The notes beneath the pieces are model-generated. The model was not told the origin of the DNA, made no database searches, and was given only the letters and a program-made list of their open reading frames with translations. DNA of 6,679 bases from Clostridiales bacterium (lineage in GTDB: Bacteria; Bacillota; Clostridia; Christensenellales; CAG-917): the NCBI GenBank assembly GCA_014799525.1, contig JAAVHW010000043.1, positions 1 through 6,679 on the forward strand, read 5' to 3'. Below are positions 6,283 through 6,679 of the stretch, piece by piece (positions within the stretch are counted from its first letter, which is position 1; each line of letters begins with the position of its first letter). A program made the translations under genes and the position numbers.

Positions 6283-6296
6283 AATGGAGGTCTAAG

Positions 6297-6679
6297 ATGA
6301 CCAGTATGAGTTTATTGCTATCCGCAATAGATGCTGGCGGCATTGCAGGTATTGCTATCGGCGTTGCTGTGGTCGGCATAATCATTGGCGCGGTCGTTTG
6401 CTATTTTGTATACAAGCAGTATTTGAAAAACAAAATCGACAGCGCGAAATACGAAGCGGAAAGAATTATCAATGAAGCAAATCAAGAAGCAAAGTCAATC
6501 CGTCAGGACGGTTTGATTGAAGCAAAAGAGCAGATGAACAAGATGCGTGACGAGTTCGAAAAGGAGAACAAGGAACGCAAGCAGGACTGGCAACGCACTG
6601 AAAACAGGTTGTCCCAAAAGGAAGCCGCGCTCGACAAGAAAGAGGATATAATCGATAAGAAGAGCGCAACCCTCGATAG
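6297..6679 (+). CDS. rny: Ribonuclease Y, N-terminal part (3' truncated by window edge)
   Basis: Membrane-anchored endoribonuclease that starts bulk mRNA decay in many Gram-positive bacteria. Only 127 codons are present, with no stop before the window end; the full protein has about 520. Residues 16-39 form one transmembrane helix (GIAGIAIGVAVVGIIIGAVV). From about 42 the sequence is a long charged coiled coil with the family pattern AERIINEANQEAKSI, GLIEAKEQMNKMRDEFEKE and SQKEAALDKKEDIIDKK. The KH and HD catalytic domains lie beyond the window. GGAGG at 6286-6290 is 6 bases before the ATG, so the start is well supported; a second ATG three codons later is a less likely alternative. It is transcribed from its own promoter, apart from recA. 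The recA-rny order is common in Bacillota, which supports the call. Confidence 0.93.
   Translation, partial: MTSMSLLLSAIDAGGIAGIAIGVAVVGIIIGAVVCYFVYKQYLKNKIDSAKYEAERIINEANQEAKSIRQDGLIEAKEQMNKMRDEFEKENKERKQDWQRTENRLSQKEAALDKKEDIIDKKSATLD

Larger units (their letters stand above)
5818..6296. other. Divergent intergenic region between the lipoprotein gene and rny
   Basis: This is 479 bp of AT-rich DNA without a supported gene. The left end holds the ribosome binding site and promoter of the minus-strand lipoprotein. The right end holds the rny promoter (6092-6120) and a 170-nt leader. Between about 5880 and 6090 I see only minor structure: a GTTTAAA repeated at 5923-5929 and 5934-5940, and a small inverted repeat TTTGCG-N7-CGCAAA at 5966-5984. 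No tRNA cloverleaf, recognised riboswitch or T-box motif was found. A 34-codon open frame at 5991-6095 lacks a ribosome binding site. Confidence 0.6.

Noticed and set aside
6170..6385. A 71-codon minus-strand open frame covering the rny leader and start.
   Set aside because: It is antisense to the well-supported start of rny; its N-terminal part is the mirror of the rny membrane helix codons and it has no convincing start signals.

Overview
The window looks like a chromosomal housekeeping region of a Gram-positive, low-to-moderate-GC bacterium of the Bacillota, most likely an uncultured Clostridia-type lineage. The reasons are the gene order rimO - pgsA - cinA - recA - rny, the presence of RNase Y, AGGAG-type ribosome binding sites, and AT-rich intergenic DNA with consensus sigma-A promoters. 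I cannot name a genus from the sequence.

Left part (1-4004): a tightly packed plus-strand operon of three genes joined by ATGA stop/start overlaps. It holds the 3' three quarters of rimO (methylthiotransferase for ribosomal protein S12), a 756-codon gene that fuses complete PgsA (phosphatidylglycerophosphate synthase, a membrane enzyme) to an acidic/coiled linker and an FtsK/SpoIIIE-like ATPase plus winged-helix module, and a short cinA-like gene that has the C-terminal NMN-deamidase domain but no N-terminal MoaB-like domain. The fusion is the main surprise. The FtsK-like module sits exactly where the pgsA stop codon and the missing first domain of cinA would normally be. Its ATPase core keeps Walker A but has lost the Walker B glutamate and other family residues.

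Middle (4005-5330): a 230-bp regulatory gap with a small hairpin terminator, a 22-bp-phased heptamer repeat and a near-palindromic candidate operator next to a TATAAT box. Then come a complete recA with a strong ribosome binding site and a long hairpin terminator that should work in both directions.

Right part (5331-6679): a perfect 24-bp tandem duplication, then a minus-strand gene for a small lipoprotein of unknown function with its own extended -10 promoter. A 478-bp divergent intergenic region follows. It carries a near-consensus promoter and a 170-nt leader for rny, with an 11-bp long-range stem ending just before the Shine-Dalgarno sequence. The first 127 codons of rny (RNase Y: membrane anchor and coiled coil) run off the window end.

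Taken together, the genes cover translation-factor modification, anionic phospholipid synthesis with a fused DNA-binding/ATPase module, pyridine nucleotide salvage, homologous recombination and mRNA turnover. No mobile element, CRISPR array, tRNA or rRNA was seen.
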